Origin: Hyphodiscus hymeniophilus
Lineage: Eukaryota; Ascomycota; Leotiomycetes; Helotiales; Hyphodiscaceae
Length of the DNA stretch: 64,000 nt
Assembly (NCBI GenBank): GCA_016508695.1
Contig: VNKQ01000010.1
Coordinates: forward strand, 1,116,001-1,180,000
Direction: 5' to 3'
Below, piece after piece: positions 10,770 through 22,956 of the stretch. The notes below the pieces were generated by a model. That model was not told the DNA's origin and made no database searches. It saw only the letters and a list, made by a program, of their open reading frames with translations. The stretch's first letter is position 1. The number at the start of each line of letters is the position of its first letter. The translations under genes and the position numbers were made by a program.

Positions 10770-12727
10770 ATGGGTTGGGTATGTATTGCAGGACGTTCTC
10801 AGGTTGTCGTTCCAAAGCTGATACGGCTCTAGGTTGAGAGAACGAACAATGTCGTGGCTAAGAGTATTATCGGGCGGCGTTTTCGGTTGGAATTCTCTGG
10901 ACACAGATACGAGAGGAAAGGTTCAAGGTTTTTGACAGAGGTCAGAGCAGGACTCGCAACCTTCTTCGCCATGGCATATATCATCTCTGTCAATGCTTCT
11001 ATAGTAAAAAGTAAGTCTTTCACATTCTTCAGCATGAGTCAATTACTGAATTCGCCATAGGCACTGGAGGCAACTGTTCATGTGATAGAAGTCCGGAATT
11101 TGCAAACTTCAACGATCCTTACTGTTTAGACGTCACCAATAACCCAGCCGCCCAGGCTTATGAGTTATGCGCACTAGAAGTACAACAGGACCTGATTACC
11201 GGCACAGCAGCCATCGCCGCGTTATCCAGCTTCTGCATGGGACTCTTCGCAAACATGCCTATATCTCTGGCGCCTGGAATGGGGTTGAATGCATACTTCG
11301 CGTATCAGGTCGTTGGGGTTAATGGCCAAGGTCCGGTTCCTTACAGCTTGGCGCTGACAGCAGTGTTCGTCGAGGGATTGATATTTGTTGCTCTATCTAT
11401 CCTTGGATTGCGACAGTGGCTTGCCCGAGCGATCCCTTCGAGCTTGAAGATTGCCAGTGGTGCAGGAATCGGACTCTATCTTGCACTCATTGGACTCACC
11501 TACAATGCAGGCATCGGCGCAATCACACAAAGTAATAGCGATCCTTTGGAACTCGCCGGTTGCAAGCCCTCTCTTAGAGACTCAAATGGGTTGTGCACAT
11601 CAGGGAAGATGCAGAATCCGACTCTCTGGCTTGGAGTTTTTTGCGGTGGCATTTTTACAGCTTTCCTTATGATGTATCGAATCAAAGGCGCCATCATCGC
11701 AGGTATCCTACTAGTCTCGATTATTTCCTGGCCGCGAGATAGCCCAGTCACTGCCTTCCCACATACTCCTGCCGGCGATTTCAGCTTCGACTTTTTCAAA
11801 AAGGTGGTGACCTTTCATCCCATCAAGAAAGTTCTCGTTGCTCAGGACTGGAACATCACTGGTGAACATGCGGGGCAGTTTGCTCTAGCACTCATCACAT
11901 TCCTTTACGTCGACATCCTCGACGCTACCGGAACGCTATACTCTATGGCTCGCTTCTGCGGTGCCATCGATGAAGATACAGGAGATTTCGAGGGAAGTGC
12001 AGTCGCATACGTAGTTGACGCCCTTGCGATCAGTATCGGCTCACTCTTCGGTTGCCCCCCTGTCACGGCCTTCATCGAGTCCGGAGCAGGAATATCAGAA
12101 GGAGGAACTACAGGTATAACTGCATGTGTTACCGGGCTCTGCTTCTTCATATCCATATTCTTCGCGCCGTTCTTTGCTTCCATTCCGCCCTGGGCTACTG
12201 GTTGTACACTCATTTTGGTTGGAGCTATGATGGCCAGAGCTTGCACAGATATCAACTGGCGGTACATTGGGGATTCCGTCCCGGCTTTCTTAACACTGGC
12301 TGTCATGCCATTTACATACTCCATTGCATATGGTCTCATTACTGGCATCGTCGTGTATACTATCCTCAATACTGGTGCCTGGCTGATCATGAAGGCCTCG
12401 GACGGTCGGTTCCAACCTGATAACTACGACCAGAAGGATCCTTGGACATACAAAGTCAGAGGTGGGCTGCTGCCTGGATGGTTAAAGAGGCTTTGTAAGG
12501 GCAAGAGGGATTTCTGGAGGGATTGGGACTTTGATGCCGAGGAGTTGAGGAGTAGAGATTCCTATGCGATGAGCTTAGGCAAGAAGGAGAGAGGGAGTGG
12601 GATGAGCACGGGGCCTGAGACAGTCTTAACAGGTGATAGGAATTGGGAGCTACCACCTTATGGTAATAAGACGGATGTTTCCATTGGGGAAATGGGGACG
12701 GTGGGTTCGTCGAGGAGAAATGTGTAG
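10770..12727 (+). CDS. azgA: AzgA-type purine permease (adenine/guanine/hypoxanthine transporter)
   Basis: A plasma-membrane proton symporter for adenine, guanine and hypoxanthine, of the AzgA branch of nucleobase transporters. Exons 10770-10778, 10833-11010 and 11061-12727 give 617 residues; the 9-nt first exon encodes MGW, joined to VERTNNVVAKSIIGRRF as in other fungal AzgA proteins. Signatures include the motif ERKGSRFLTEVRAGLATFF leading into the first helix (AMAYIISVNASI), LAPGMGLNAYFAY, the ALITFLYVDILDATGTLY segment and FGCPPVTAFIESGAGISEGG. Hydropathy indicates a dozen or more membrane segments followed by a cytosolic tail of about 100 residues. The family is typically induced by purines through UaY and de-repressed by GATA factors on poor nitrogen; I only infer that here. 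Confidence 0.93.
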
Positions 12728-13030
12728 AGATGTGATGTTGGATTTTTGTTCGCAAATAAAGGGATGCTGTAACGAACTAGAATTATGACCATGTATTCAA
12801 GATACCACTTGGCCGTCAATCTTTTAAATATCCATACATGCCAATTTTTCAGGGGAACATTTGGCATCCTCTCTCTAATCTGTAATCCTTTATTGCATTC
12901 CGGAGGCGTCAGCCTATCAATCCCGGCGTGGGCCAATCAACGCATTGAACCGGCGATTGGGGGCGATCTTCAAAACCGTCGAGGGGCGAGGCTCTGTTTC
13001 CAATGACATACTCAAAATCGACCTTCCAAT
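12728..13030. other. Short intergenic stretch between azgA and kin17
   Basis: About 300 bp between two plus-strand genes, holding the azgA 3' end (AATAAA-like AAATAAAG near 12757) and the kin17 promoter. Nothing else seen. Confidence 0.5.
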
Positions 13031-14136
13031 ATGCCGAAAGCAGAGGTAGGCTCAACGAAATACCTGAACAATAAACTCAAGTCGAAAGGACTGCAACGGT
13101 TACGATGGTACTGCCAGGTGAGCCTAACTCTTCTCTGCCTCTCCAACCTCTGTACTGACCTTTCTCCTCACAGGTATGCGAGAAGCAATGCCGCGATGAA
13201 AATGGCTTCAAAATGCACACTCAATCCGAATCGCACGTTCGCCAGATGCTTCTTGTCGGCGAAGATCCCAAAAAGTACATCAACCAATACAGCAACGACT
13301 TCCAGCGCGATTTCCTACAACTCCTCCGCACCGGTCACGGCGAGAAACAAGTACACCTGAACCACTTCTACCAAGAATACATCGGGAACAAAGAGCACGT
13401 ACATTTGAACTCTACAAAGTGGCCTTCTCTGACCGAGTTTGCGAAGTTCCTGGGGCGAGAGGGCATTTGTAGGGTCGAGGAGAATGAGAAGGGCATTCAC
13501 GTGGCGTGGGTCGATAATTCGCCGGAGAATCTGAGACGCCAGGATGCTATTCGGAAGAAGGAACGGCAGGATAAGGGAGATGAGGAGAGGGAGCAGATGT
13601 TGATCAGGCAGCAGGTGAAGAAGGCAAAGCTGGATGCGGAGGCACGAGGTGGTGGTGGGGAGCCTGACGAAGCAGAGGGAGAGCTGAAGCGTGCAGAAGG
13701 AGAGAAGATCAAGCTGAGCTTTGGTGCGAAGCCTGCTGCTGCGGTGAAAGAATCACCGTCTATTTTGGCAGACGAGGTGAAGGGAGTTGATATAGATTCC
13801 CGCTCGGCTACAGCGACTCTGGATTCGTCACAAGACACCAAAGATATTGCCGATACGCCTGCCGAGGAGGATAGAGTCCCAGAAGAGAAGCTGGCTGAGA
13901 AATCTGCGCCATCTTCGGGGAAGGTCTCTTTGAAGATGGGATTTCAAAGTAAGCCAAAGAACGTGTTCGCAGCAGCAAAGAAGAATGCTCTGAGCGGCAA
14001 GAAGTCGGTGGCCATCGAGCAGCCCAAGAAGATGAGCGAGGCAGAGCGTATCATGAAGGAGGAAATGGAAAGAAAGAACAAGAGAGGCCCCCAAGGATTT
14101 GAAGGGGGCCCATCACAAAAGAAGCCGAGATTCTAG
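13031..14136 (+). CDS. kin17: Kin17-type DNA/RNA-binding zinc-finger protein
   Basis: A nuclear nucleic-acid-binding protein linked to DNA replication, repair and pre-mRNA processing. Exons 13031-13117 and 13174-14136 encode 349 residues. The N-terminus has the conserved PKAEVGSTKYLNNKLKSKG opening, then a single C2H2 finger (WYCQVCEKQC, with the histidines in FKMHTQSESH). The conserved Kin17 winged-helix-like domain follows at about residues 50-160: FLQLLRTGHGEKQVHLNHFY, HVHLNSTKWPSLTEFAKFLG and GIHVAWVDNSPE. After this comes a charged helical region with KK/ER repeats, and a C-terminal part with IKLSFG and VSLKMGF, motifs shared by fungal members. The C-terminal KOW domain of the longer animal proteins is absent, as in other ascomycetes. 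The intron falls inside the zinc finger. Confidence 0.93.
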
Positions 14137-14360
14137 ATGACTGGATTTATAATGTACTTGGGAGCATTGCGAAGGCGTTGGAAAGCAGGAAGAGGACTGG
14201 ACCGGCGTTACTTCGATACCATTTGCATTTCGCCATACATCCATTGTGAATACCATTGAAGACTCCAATCACTCCCATAACTCCAATACCAGTTGCTATA
14301 TTTTGACAACCGTACATCATGCAATGCAATTCTTCGCTTTGCAGCATGTAGAATGAACAT

Positions 14361-14855
14361 TCAGTCCGCCTCCGTAGCACTCCCATCTCGTCTGTATCAA
14401 AATTAGCCAAAATCACTCCCGCTCCTCTTCTTCCATTGGAAGCTCGAACATACGGCACATATCGTATCCTCGCCTCATCCTCCATAACAGCCACCACCTC
14501 ATCCGGTAGGATACCCGAGACCTTGGTCGCATACACACCCCTCACATACCCATCCAGTCGCTGCCACTTCGCGACCCAGGATTTCGACGGCTCCGCCAGC
14601 GTGATGAGTCCCTCGAAGACCTGGGACGTGCAGTCGACGATCGCCTCTTGCGAGCCTTGGAGGTGAAGGAACTCTTCGCAGTTGGGACATCCTTCTTTCA
14701 TGAACCGCTGTGCATAGTGTCAGTGATGGCGGAGCGGGGGGAGCAGGGAGCAGAGAGGGGTGAGGTACGTTTTGGGTCATCACGATGGAGCACACCATGC
14801 AGGCGCGTAGGTTGCGCTGCTGCCCTGGGGGGACGAAATTCTCGGACACTGGCAT
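14361..14855 (-). CDS. spt4: Transcription elongation factor Spt4
   Basis: Small zinc-binding subunit of the Spt4-Spt5 (DSIF) complex that travels with RNA polymerase II. Three exons on the minus strand, 14769-14855, 14454-14707 and 14361-14391, give 123 residues. The four-cysteine zinc site is CMVC followed by GCPNC, split by the first intron. The core TSQVFEGLITLA and DPSKSWVAKWQRLDGYV-like segment (here EPSKSWVAKWQRLDGYV) is nearly invariant in the family. The 62-nt last intron is easy to miss: the frame stays open without splicing, but removing GTATGT...ATACAG gives the canonical tail YVPRDGSATEAD. The gene is head-to-head with pop8 over 234 bp. Confidence 0.93.
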
Positions 14856-15089
14856 CCTGTTAGTTGCATGCCTGTGCAGAAGGGAGCTCGGTACTATACT
14901 TGTGATTTTATTTGTTGTTGTAGAGACAGAGAATGGTTGTACGAGTGCTTTGTTAAAGTTGGAGGCTTGGCGAGAGGCGAGGCTAGAATTTCTCTCGAGG
15001 CTGAGAACTCGTTCTCTTAAAATTCATCACCGCCAACGATGTAGTTCAATTGTTCAATTCCCACCCGATCTCTTCCAGATTGTCTCACT

Positions 15090-15536
15090 ATGGCGGATAT
15101 GGTCGAAGATACCAGCATGATAGAAGCACCGCCGACATCCACGCAACAAAAGCAGAAGTCCTCCAAAGGTCACGAGATCACCACCAAGACCGTCAAAACA
15201 CCCCCCTTCTCCTACGCCTGCCTGGAATTAGTTTCCGAATCCACGTCCGAGATCATTTTGGATGATCTTACAGTACGGTCTTATATCACGGCGGCTCTGA
15301 CACAATATCTTGGTCTCACGGGCTCGGCGATCTCAATTGATATCTTGAAGGTGGAGGAAAGGGAGTGCTGGGTTCGAGTTCCGAGGGAGGACTTGAGTCC
15401 GACCATGGCTGCGGTTGGAGGATGGGTGGGAAGAAATGAGGAGAAGGGGAAAGTTGGGTGGAGGGTCAAGGCGAGTGGGAATTGGTTGAGTAGTCTCGTT
15501 GGGAGCCAGGGAGTTGAGGATATTTGGAGGGGATGA
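15090..15536 (+). CDS. pop8: RNase P/MRP subunit Pop8-like protein
   Basis: A 148-residue intronless gene. The protein matches the fungal Pop8-like domain of the ribonuclease P and MRP complexes, which mature tRNA and rRNA precursors. What I see: a Lys/Thr-rich N-terminus, then PPFSYACLELVSES, LDDLTVRSYITAALTQYLGLTG, a predicted beta-strand SAISIDILKVEERECWVRVP and a helix DLSPTMAAVGGWVG, ending with WRVKASGNWLSSLVG. The alternating strand-helix pattern suits the Pop5/Rpp14/Pop8 fold, and the length is usual for the family. It sits head-to-head with spt4 and tail-to-tail with the phosphatase gene. Recognition is by remembered family pattern, so moderate confidence. Confidence 0.72.
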   Translation: MADMVEDTSMIEAPPTSTQQKQKSSKGHEITTKTVKTPPFSYACLELVSESTSEIILDDLTVRSYITAALTQYLGLTGSAISIDILKVEERECWVRVPREDLSPTMAAVGGWVGRNEEKGKVGWRVKASGNWLSSLVGSQGVEDIWRG

Positions 15537-15755
15537 GATGTGGATTGATTCATTGGCATGGTTACTAGACTTTATCTAATGTGTATGTGGGCGCCAAATG
15601 TCATCAGACAAATGCCACCCTGCTGCTTCTACTTTACATATATGCGGCTATGTCCCAAACCAAACGCCGGCTTCATGCACCCGCAGTATTATCACGAAGA
15701 TTTGGTGATCCAACAAATTTCTGCAGTCCATTTCACTTTAGTCGTGTTTTGCTCC

Positions 15756-17480
15756 TTAGGTCATGCCCATCAAACCGCTTTGCGCAGCGTATGCCATTGG
15801 CTTGATATTGGGATGGGGAACGGCATCGAATTTGTGGAAATCAAGCTTATAGTCGGGTCCAATGTTGATGTAAGCTCCTTTGTTCTCCGTACTGTCACAG
15901 TATTTGGGTGCAGAGAATACTGTGAAAGTGTTAGTGATTGAAAAAGCTAAACGGATGGGTCAAATCTTACCGGTGATACATCTTCCATCATGCTCCTCCT
16001 CGTAACCCTCCATTCTCACTTCATGACTACGGATGACAGCCGTCAAATTGTTGTTATCGCAGAATCTCTTTGTGACATCTGGTCCAAATTGCATTCCGAC
16101 ACCTCTCTTACTTGGTCCTCGGCCAGGCTCGGTCTGTGGGTCTGTCCACAACATCTCCATCATCAGACCAGCTTGACCTGGCTGCCGTTGATTGTGACGG
16201 TTAAGCTTGCGGATATCATCTAATGTAACCTTGTCGTCTGAGAACAATCCACCATGAAGGACCAGATACTTCTTGCCGATCAGAGTTGCAAGTGGTAGTG
16301 CTGAAAAACTCTCCGAGAACAATTTGAACACCCGTTCTGTGAAAATAGTGTCAGCACTCATAATTGATACTTGACAAAAGATGACCATACCATTGTACTT
16401 TGCTTTGCATTCACCCTCGAAGCCATAGACACGGTTCATATCATCAGTCTCATGATTTCCTCGGTTGATGAAGAATGACTTAGGTCGCAGCCACTTGTAG
16501 GCATACAAGAGGAGCGCAATTTCGGTAGACCAGGAGCCTCTGTCAACGAAGTCACCGTTAAAGAGGTAGTAGTGCTTCTCAGTAGGGAGGCCGTTCAGTC
16601 GGAACAGCTCCATGAGATCAAAGTATTGACCTGTCTTAGTTAACACCTTCCTCATACGATTGCGGCAAGTCCACCTACCATGTGTATCTCCGCAGACAGT
16701 GAGCTGGGCATCGTCCTCAATCTCCATCTCAACCATTGTGGCTTCATCGTAGACGATCTTCTTGACTGCGATGACGATTTGGTAAACGTACTTCTTGTGT
16801 ATCTTCTTCCCGTTCTTGAATCGCTCCAGCATGTCTGTGATGAATTCGAGGCTCATCTCGTTCTCTATCCGAGCCCCATCATATTCCGGCTCCACAACCA
16901 TTGAGTCAAGATCCAGACCCTCTGCCGCTGACGGTTCATCCCCAACTTCGATCGCTGCCAAGAACTCGACTTTTCTGACAATCTTCTTGCATTCTTCCAG
17001 CTTGAGCTTCGCATCCTTGTCGGCGGGGTTTAGGCTGACAACTTTCTGAAAGTCTCTCAAGGCATCTCGGGACTTTAGAATGGCGGTATAGGCAATGGCT
17101 CGACGAAAGTAAGCCTATGTGGCAATTAATTACAAGATCCCAGGGACAATTTAAGGGAACAATATTTGGCCGGCGCATGGCATCTGTTGTATTCGTACCT
17201 TCACAAAATCTGGCTTCAATTCTATTGCCTTCGTTGCATCTGCGATTGCATATCCATATGCCTCTGATTTGATGTTTGCCTTCCAAAGTTAGTCACGCGA
17301 GCATCCGGGCTGAGGCGTGATGAAACAAACCTGGGCTCTATTGGAGTAGAAGACGGGATCTTTGTCGTTCAGCTCTATTGCTTTCGTGTAGAGCTCAATG
17401 GCTGTAACCCAGTCGTGAGCTGCAAAAGCCTTGTTGCCATCGTTTTTGAAGGCAACGGCTTGATCCTCCGGGGAGGACAT
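15756..17480 (-). CDS. ppt1: Serine/threonine protein phosphatase 5 (TPR-PP5)
   Basis: A PPP-family phosphatase with N-terminal TPR repeats that dock on Hsp90. Six exons on the minus strand: 17331-17480, 17199-17279, 16679-17114, 16391-16630, 15971-16336 and 15756-15919; 478 residues, normal for PP5. Three TPR motifs occupy about residues 5-115 (FKNDGNKAFAAHDWVTAIELY; VFYSNRAQANI; FVKAYFRRAIAYTA). The metallophosphatase motifs are GDTHGQYFDL, GDFVDRGSWSTE, RGNHE and LHGGLF, and the C-terminal segment has RSHEVRMEGYEEEHDG and TVFSAPKYCDSTENKGA. The final exon gives the regulatory tail ending AAQSGLMGMT. Two introns (16337-16390, 16631-16678) are multiples of three without stops, so the frame reads through them. 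Start MSSPEDQA is preferred over a more distal in-frame ATG because homologues begin there. Confidence 0.95.
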
Positions 17481-17818
17481 CGTGAAGGAGTTGAAGCTCG
17501 TTGAGGCGGTGTGACTTCTCGTGCATATAGCCCTAAACAATTCGAACAGATAACGGGAAATGTAGGCAGACTGTTTGGAAGGAAAGATTGTTGCTCAAGA
17601 TAGTTGCAGTTGTGACTAGCGAAAGCTATCCCTATGAGCGAATCTGATCTGCACCCATGAGTACCGGTATCAGGCTAGACAAACTTTAAAAACAACCCTC
17701 GAGGCTGAGAATTCACCCCCGCTGCCACGCCACATCGCCGCCAGCTACAAACACAAACCTATTCAACCGCCTCAATCATTTTACACAAAATAACACTTCC
17801 TACAAGACTATATCCGCA

Positions 17819-18321
17819 ATGCCAGCAATTCGCCACGCTTCCAAGAGGAAGGCCCCTCCGGCAGGCTTCTCCGACATCGAAGACGACCTCTTAATCTTCA
17901 ACAACAAGATGAAAGACGCCGAGAACGCCCCCACCACCAACGTTTCACGCCACCAAGTCCACTGGCCCATCTTCCAGATCTCGCATCAGAGAAGCAGATA
18001 CGTGTATGAGCTGTACTACGAGAAAGAAGCGATCTCGAAGGAGCTTTACGACTGGTTGTTGAAAAACGGCTATGCGGATGCCATGCTCATTGCTAAGTGG
18101 AAGAAGACTGGTTATGAGAAGGTATGCGGTGTCTCTTCGATCTTCTTCCCACGAGAATCAAGGCTAATAAGAAGTAGTTGTGCTGTCTGAGATGCGTGCA
18201 GACGAAGGAGACGAACTTCAACTCGACGTGTATATGTCGGGTTCCGAAGGCACAGATGAAGGAGGATCATGCCATCGAGTGTGTTAGCTGCGGTTGCAGA
18301 GGATGTGCGTCAAGTGATTGA
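17819..18321 (+). CDS. bud31: Pre-mRNA splicing factor Bud31/Cwc14 (G10 protein)
   Basis: A small, highly conserved component of the Prp19-associated spliceosome. Exons 17819-18121 and 18178-18321 encode 148 residues, close to the human (144) and yeast (157) proteins. The middle holds the family hallmark HWPIFQISHQRSRYVYELYY followed by KEAISKELYDWLLKNGYADAMLIAKWKKTGYE. The second exon carries the cysteine cluster that binds zinc (LCCLRC, STCICRVPK, CVSCGCRGCASSD). The N-terminus RHASKRKAPPAGFSDIEDDL is also typical. The gene is head-to-head with the PP5 gene over 338 bp. Confidence 0.95.
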
Positions 18322-20398
18322 GAAATGAGAGAGGTCATAGCATGGAGTTTGATGGTTACCTGGATTTTTTTTCTTTAATGATACCAGTAGAAGCGTTGGG
18401 AGTTAGGAAAAGGTCTTTGCGAATGGCGGGGCACGATGCGGTTGACCATCCTAGAGTTTAGGATGGCACTGCACAAATGGGGCACATCTACGGCATCTGT
18501 GGAGCAGACACCCTTAAATTGAAGATCGAGGAAGTCCAATTTCGACAAAATGTCCAGCCGAGCAACATCCAGATTTTCGATTTTATGCAAGTGGTTTCAC
18601 AGTTGAGCCAAAGCTTTCACGCAGATCAAAATAGCGATCCCGGCTTCTTCAGCGAGTGTGATACTTTTCTTCCATGCTTTCGTGACTGTACCTTCCAGCT
18701 CCTTTCTTCTTTCTTTCAACTATGCAGACATTTCATGGCCTTACGGCACCACGGAGGATACTTACTCAGTTTGGGAGTTTTTGTGGACAGAAGCGCATCA
18801 GCAGTAAAACTCCCATGCCTATTCATGAAGGTGTAAATCTAAAGATATCCCAGGTTGCTACGTTGTACTGATATCAGAGGCCCATGACGACCTCTCGCAC
18901 CTAGATCATGGATATTACTTTCTTGCAGATCTGAAGCATGCTTACTGGTCCATTGGAACTTATCCCTCTCATCGCCACTACTTTGCGTTTTCGATCTCAG
19001 GAATCAGGCATCTTCCGAGACTTTACTGGAAGCTCGACAGCCCTAGCAAGGCTGAGTCTAAGTTGTCGACAGCAGCAAAGAAGTCGATAACGACAGTAGT
19101 CCCAACAATCTACTGAACTTTCGAGAATCAGACCAGGCTCACCAGCACGACGCTGTACTGGACTCGTGTTTGGGACGGCACAAAGCTGGGTCCATTAAAA
19201 GATGGGGATGCTCAACCAGGACCGCGATTGGTATGAGAAATTGGTTCGCAGGAAGAGAAATGTGAAACTGGTCAGCATTTGGGAATGAGAGCTTTCTATT
19301 TATACCCAGTTACCACCAGAATTTTTCGAGCTGATTGAGCTGTGATAAACGCAGACAAGATGGATTGAATGAGTATTCAGACATCAACCTTGTAAAAGTT
19401 GATTTGGGTTCTTCCATGTAAGTGAAGAGAAGCCCTCTATTTCTCATGCAATGCTCATTGTGGATGTTTTTGTTTGGAGTAAATGTAGTACGTTATATTG
19501 TGTGGTTGGACATTCCCCTTTATGCTGAAGCTTGAATTTAAGTGAGTTTTGGTGGACTAGGACTGGTGGGACAACTTCAACCAATTACATAAGCTGGTGC
19601 TGAAGTTCTCATTGCTTGAAGCTTAAAATAGAGCATCCATATCTGATATCGCTCAAGTGATGATTGGTGCGGTAGCTCTAGGGCAGAGAAGGGGTTTTAA
19701 TTAGGTGGAAACAGGAGAAGCGGCGATAGAAGATGAGAACAGGATGGAGCGAACTGAATCAGAGTAGGAGGCAGACAGGAGCGATTAATAAAAGCAAAGA
19801 TCGAAGACGGGAGTGGGGTGGGATCTACAACTTGTATGAAGGGCTGGTGTTAATGATAAATGTGGCTGCTATTGACCTTACCGCCCAGTCGACAGCTGGA
19901 AAGGCTTCGTCAACGAGCAACGACTTCAGTGATCACTGTGGTAATAAAGAGATCCCTTCAGCTTGAAATGAGCGAATAATATCTTTGTCGAATTCATGAA
20001 CCAGCAAATCCTCCAATGGTATAAAGCATTCCTATTAGATATCAAACCCGGTAACGCCATTTCCGTATTTCTCGACAAACTTGAGTGATGGCGCTCTCTA
20101 ATCTTCTGCACAGCTAGTCGCGATTTCACTAAGGCGTTAAAAAATGAGATAGGAAATCTGGAAGTACGAGAAAAGTCTTTCCAATACGAATTGAGCAAAT
20201 GAAAAGCGACCAATGGTGTTATTATTCTAAACAATATGCCCACAAGACGCTTAACTCGACATTTCCGTGATATTTATAGATCCCGTGGCCTCCTTGATAC
20301 GCCTCCAGATTGTTCCTCCGTGCTGTCCAGTGACAGAACTCCTTTTCTGCCACAGAGCCAAACCATCGCAGGATTTCGCCCACCAGGGGCTTCCTGCA
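18322..20398. other. AT-rich intergenic region without a supportable gene
   Basis: About 2.1 kb between bud31 and the 3' end of the CaMKK gene. It is visibly richer in A and T than its neighbours, especially 19.2-20.2 kb, and contains only short frames. I see no family match, no tRNA boxes and no clear terminal repeats. A decayed repeat is possible but not shown. Confidence 0.4.
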
Positions 20399-22956
20399 TC
20401 ACTTCTTTTCCTCTCGCTTCTCGGTAAGTTCTGTCCTCTTTTCCATAGCCATACGCGTCACAATTCCCAGCGCATCTCCTCCTCTGTCCCCGATGTCCTT
20501 CCCCATAGCTTTCGTGTTCTCCACAGCCTTCGCTGCGATATCGGAAAAGGTATGGCCTGTCCCACCAACATTGTCCTTTGCGAGCGGCAGTTCCTGGTGC
20601 GCTTCCCTCGCACGGTCGAGAAGGCCTTTGAATCCTTCAGCCGGTCTGCCCTCTATCTCTGACTGCTTGGGAGCATTGATCATGTTCTCGTCTGCTTTGT
20701 ATTCTTTCTTTGAGTCCACCCGTCGAGTTAGGTAGACAGTCGCCTTGTGACCTTGTGAGGATCTGATGCGTTCAACTTCATCTTGGTAAGCTGTATCGTA
20801 GATGTTGAACTCGGCTGCCGTAGGTGACTCCGCTACCAGGTCCTGTTGCGGTACATCCAAGGAGTCATCTCCTCCGGATCCGATACCAAGAAACAGAGGT
20901 GCCTCACCCAAGGGGTCATGGGCATGACCCTTCTCGTGTGAAGAATTCGAGTGTCGTTGGGATCGATTAGAAAGATATTCTGAGCTAGCCTTTTTTCCTT
21001 TGTGATGGGAATGGTCTTCAGAACCTTGGCTGTGTATCACTGTTACAGTTGAGTCCATTCGATTTGTCATTGACGATCGAGGACCTTCGCCTTCAGACGC
21101 ATCAATGTCGTGGTGAACACCCTCAGTAGTCAAAGCGGTCTCGACGATCCTTCGATCATGGATATCCACACTTCTCGATCTGTGTAGCGTTGGCTCGGAG
21201 GTAGAGTCACTACCATGAGATGTGTGAAGAGTGCGAATGCCCTTTCCCAGAGCTCCGGAGAACGCAGCTGGCCGTGTTTGATCAATAAGCCCTTTAAACT
21301 TCTTGACGGCTTTCATCTACAATGAATCAGCGACCTAATAGTTTCGATGTGTAACTCTACGTACCAAGACAATGAGATTCCGCATCTTCACAGTGATAGC
21401 GTGGTTGACTTCAATGTCACTTGGTGGCTCCACTAGATCGGCAGTGTTTTCTTCTGCAGATAGTAGAGGGTCTGTTCCGTTTTTTGTTACCCAAGGATGT
21501 TCCTAAAACAGGTCAGCTTCGCCCACTCAAAGGATCAAAGTGCTCACTCTGACTGCTGCCATTGTGATTCTAGTTTTGGGGTCTTTATCCAATAACTTCC
21601 TCATCAGATCCACAAATTCAGGTTCACTGTTCGGTTCGAATTCCGGATCTTCGTTTCTGATGGCTTCATATAACTCCAGAACACCTGAACGTTCAAATGG
21701 AATGCGGCCGAACCGGAGGCAGTAGAGCGAGATACCCATAGACCAGATATCGGCAGCTTTGCCCGAGATATCACCATGCTTAGTGACACAAAGCTCAGGA
21801 GGCAGAAAGGCCGGGGACCCAGCAGACTTAGCGGTCAGCATCTCCGACTGCTTCTCAAACATCTCCGATACCCCAAAGTCGACAATCTTGAGAACATCGT
21901 CCTCTGTCAGAAGCAGGTTATCTGGTTTGATGTCTCGGTGGACAACCCCTTGAGCATGTACTGGTCGAAATTAGCCCTCAGTATACCACAACCTCGGAGC
22001 GGAATTTACGGTATTCTATGCCTAATACCAGATCTCTGAACCAACATCTACAATTCTCAATATCGTATGGATCTGCCTTCTCGCCGAGCCCGACTTTCAT
22101 CACAACCCCCTTCTTGCACATCTCTAGAACCATGTACAAGGAGTCTTCCTCTGGATCATCTAGCACTTCTATCAGGGAGACCAGATTTGGGTGATTGAGT
22201 TTCTTCATAATCGCGATTTCCTCTTTGATTAAATAAAGAGAATTTCCCTGCTCGTTCCCTTTATGAATATCGGAGGCCGAATGTCGATGCAAAGGGGCAT
22301 TGAAGCCACTGTTCCCGGCAGCTAGATGTCCTGGACGCCTGATCTCCCGAGGCCTTCGTAGGATGTTTGATTGGGCCCGTTTTCGTAATCTCGACTTCGA
22401 GAATTCCTTGACAGCCTATAATCATGCCGTTAGCCTTGATCGAACACAAAAACGACCCTGAAGTTTCTAGGACCTGCTCACATATTCCTTGCCATACTGA
22501 TCGACTGCAAGATGGACAGCTCCAAACGAGCCTCGCCCTATCTCATCCTTTACGATGTACTGATTGATATGATGCTCAGCCTTGCCGTCTTCTTCATTAT
22601 TCGTGTATTCGGATCTGGCATTGAGCGTTTCCTTCACAGCTCGGTGCTGAGAAGCATTACGACGGTGATGCCTAAGAGGACTTTGGTAGGCAGGAGTGGA
22701 GCTGCAAGAATCAAAAATGGGCCACTGGAGAGCATACACCAAACGTACAGATGCTTGATTATGGGAGGTCTGCCATACTCAGTTTCGCCCGCGACATCAA
22801 TAGAAATACCTGTAGGTTCAGAGGTCAGGTGCGTGCAAACGTAGAGAGATCGAATCACCAACCGTGAGAGGGGAGTATCCCAGCCTCAGCTTCTTGCTTC
22901 GAAATATCCCCAGCATGGCCAGGTTGTCCACCACAATCATCTCCGGATGTATTCAT
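20399..22956 (-). CDS. cmkC: Calcium/calmodulin-dependent protein kinase kinase (CmkC/Ssp1 type)
   Basis: Upstream kinase of the CaMKK/Elm1/Sak1 group, which phosphorylates CaMK or the AMPK homologue. Seven minus-strand exons: 22863-22956, 22749-22809, 22482-22701, 22010-22415, 21548-21960, 21365-21502 and 20399-21316; 749 residues. The kinase domain (about residues 100-430) shows DEIGRGSFGAVHLA, the catalytic lysine in YAVKEF, HRDIKPDNLLL, DFGVSEMF and the activation segment GSPAFLPPELC (PPE in place of APE, as in CaMKKs). Between the first lobes lies an Arg/Pro-rich insert (RLRKRAQSN, RRPREIRRP), the CaMKK hallmark. After the kinase, KMRNLIVLMKAVKKFKGLI resembles a basic calmodulin-binding helix and is split by the last intron. 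The C-terminal 290 residues are low-complexity. Exons 1-2 have the weakest support (GTTGGT donor). Head-to-head with bet5 over 248 bp. Confidence 0.88.

Noticed and set aside
14134..14260. Read-through extension after kin17
   Set aside because: About 40 open codons follow TAG; no protein-like pattern, consistent with chance.
18322..20398. Decayed transposon in the AT-rich gap
   Set aside because: AT-richness alone is weak; no transposase or reverse transcriptase remnants or terminal repeats were found by eye.
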